Shown here in pieces: positions 13,248 to 13,662 of a stretch of 13,662 bases of DNA. How positions within the stretch are numbered: position 1 is the stretch's first letter; each line of letters starts with the position of its first letter. The position numbers and the translations under genes were made by a program. The DNA is taken from assembly GCA_028701945.1 (NCBI GenBank), contig JAQVPT010000062.1:1-13662 (forward strand), written 5' to 3'. Origin of the DNA: Bacteroidales bacterium. Its GTDB lineage: Bacteria; Bacteroidota; Bacteroidia; Bacteroidales; ML635J-15. Under the pieces are notes generated by a model. The model had not been told where the DNA came from. It searched no databases and worked only from the letters and a program-made list of their open reading frames with translations.

Positions 13248-13454
13248 TTATTCTATCGATAAGGTTTGCAATTCTTTAACAAATATTTCAATTTGAGCAT
13301 CATTAAAGCCTTTTTCTTTTGCAGCTGATTCTAAAGTTCCCCAAACTGGTTCACCGCAGATAATGCAGCGAATTCCTTTTTCTGACAAATACTTCATAGA
13401 CTTAGGAACTTTGTCAATCAAAACATCAATATTAGTATCTTTTGTAATTATCAT
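13248..13454 (-). CDS. DUF1858 domain protein
   Basis: A small cytoplasmic protein of 68 residues from ATG 13454. The frame is also open from 13481, but the domain begins exactly at MIITKDTNIDVLIDKVPKS, so I chose the inner start. The sequence continues KYLSEKGIRCIICGEPVWGT, with Cys30 and Cys33 in a CxxCG, then LESAAKEKGF and an amphipathic end. This is the DUF1858 family, which also forms the N-terminal part of some hybrid cluster-linked and hemerythrin-like proteins; two Cys suggest metal or redox binding, but its role is not established. It is convergent with the previous gene. No canonical promoter is visible. Confidence 0.9.
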   Translation of the reverse strand: MIITKDTNIDVLIDKVPKSMKYLSEKGIRCIICGEPVWGTLESAAKEKGFNDAQIEIFVKELQTLSIE

Positions 13455-13548
13455 CACGTTATAGTTTGAATATTTAACCAAAACTTACTAAAAAGGTTTA
13501 CAGCACATTAACATTAGTTAAAATAAGAACAGGGTAAACGCATACTTT

Positions 13549-13600
13549 TCTTTTGTCATGATTTTTGGATTGCTATGCACCAAAAAATCATGCCAAAAGA
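13549..13600. repeat. Long imperfect palindrome, about 20-bp arms
   Basis: CTTTTGTCATGATTTTTGG (13550-13568) is inverted at 13580-13599 with one mismatch and one extra A, and the pairing extends to 13549/13600. The loop is 11 bases. There is no T-run on either side in the right place, so it is not a standard terminator. Confidence 0.7.
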
Positions 13601-13613
13601 GATTCGTCGGCAT

Positions 13614-13657
13614 ATTTTAACCCTTGACTTTCACTACGTTCAGTCAAAAGTTAAAAT
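13614..13657. repeat. Second palindrome near the window end
   Basis: ATTTTAAC-CC-TTGACT (13614-13629) pairs with AGTCAA-AA-GTTAAAAT (13642-13657): 14 pairs with a 2x2 internal mismatch, around a 12-base loop TTCACTACGTTC. It lies 13 bases after the first palindrome. Two in a row suggest a repeat element rather than a single terminator. No gene is visible in 13482-13662. Confidence 0.65.
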
Positions 13658-13662
13658 AAATG

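Overview
The window looks like a chromosomal piece of a Bacteroidota (Bacteroidales-like) genome. The DNA is strongly AT-rich. Several promoters fit the Bacteroidota TTTG / TAnnTTTG pattern. One intact gene and one decayed one end in type IX secretion (T9SS) sorting domains, and several products belong to families typical of the phylum: M64 peptidase, TRL-like lipoprotein, DUF481 barrel, TM2/DUF2752 cluster, short AMP nucleosidase. No tRNA, rRNA, CRISPR array or transposase gene was seen.

Layout. (1) 1-986: the end of an unknown gene abuts a short-chain dehydrogenase/reductase. (2) 987-1675: a gene graveyard with two tiny ORF relics and a frameshifted T9SS C-terminal domain on the minus strand. 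(3) 1676-4412, all minus: a secreted repeat-like protein, a DUF481 outer-membrane barrel, a small unknown ORF overlapping the relic of a SEC-C zinc-motif protein, a lipoprotein, a GNRA-loop terminator, and a TRL-like lipoprotein preceded by a good promoter and a leader of about 190 nt. (4) 4734-4974: a compact element made of nested inverted repeats and hairpins, with no credible coding content. (5) 5035-7664: a YbdG-type mechanosensitive channel, divergent from a secreted M64 metallopeptidase. (6) 7665-7984: a T-depleted, purine-rich tract ending in a 7-bp tandem repeat. (7) 7997-9310, minus: AMP nucleosidase and a small heat-shock protein, each with its own signals. (8) 9572-11461: a T9SS-exported multidomain surface protein. 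(9) 11597-13238, plus: a TM2 protein, a terminator, a zinc-ribbon TM2 protein overlapping a DUF2752 gene, then an exported protein of unknown function. (10) 13248-13662: a convergent DUF1858 gene and two strong palindromes.

How the genes fit together. Most units are short and independent: envelope and stress functions (osmotic channel, Hsp20, lipoproteins, exported peptidase, surface adhesin-like protein) plus purine turnover. The only tight gene cluster is TM2 / ribbon-TM2 / DUF2752. I find no complete new defence or biosynthetic system. The most unusual signals are the nested inverted-repeat element, the paired direct repeats with a sigma-54-like site upstream of hsp20, the structured TRL leader, and the decayed genes.
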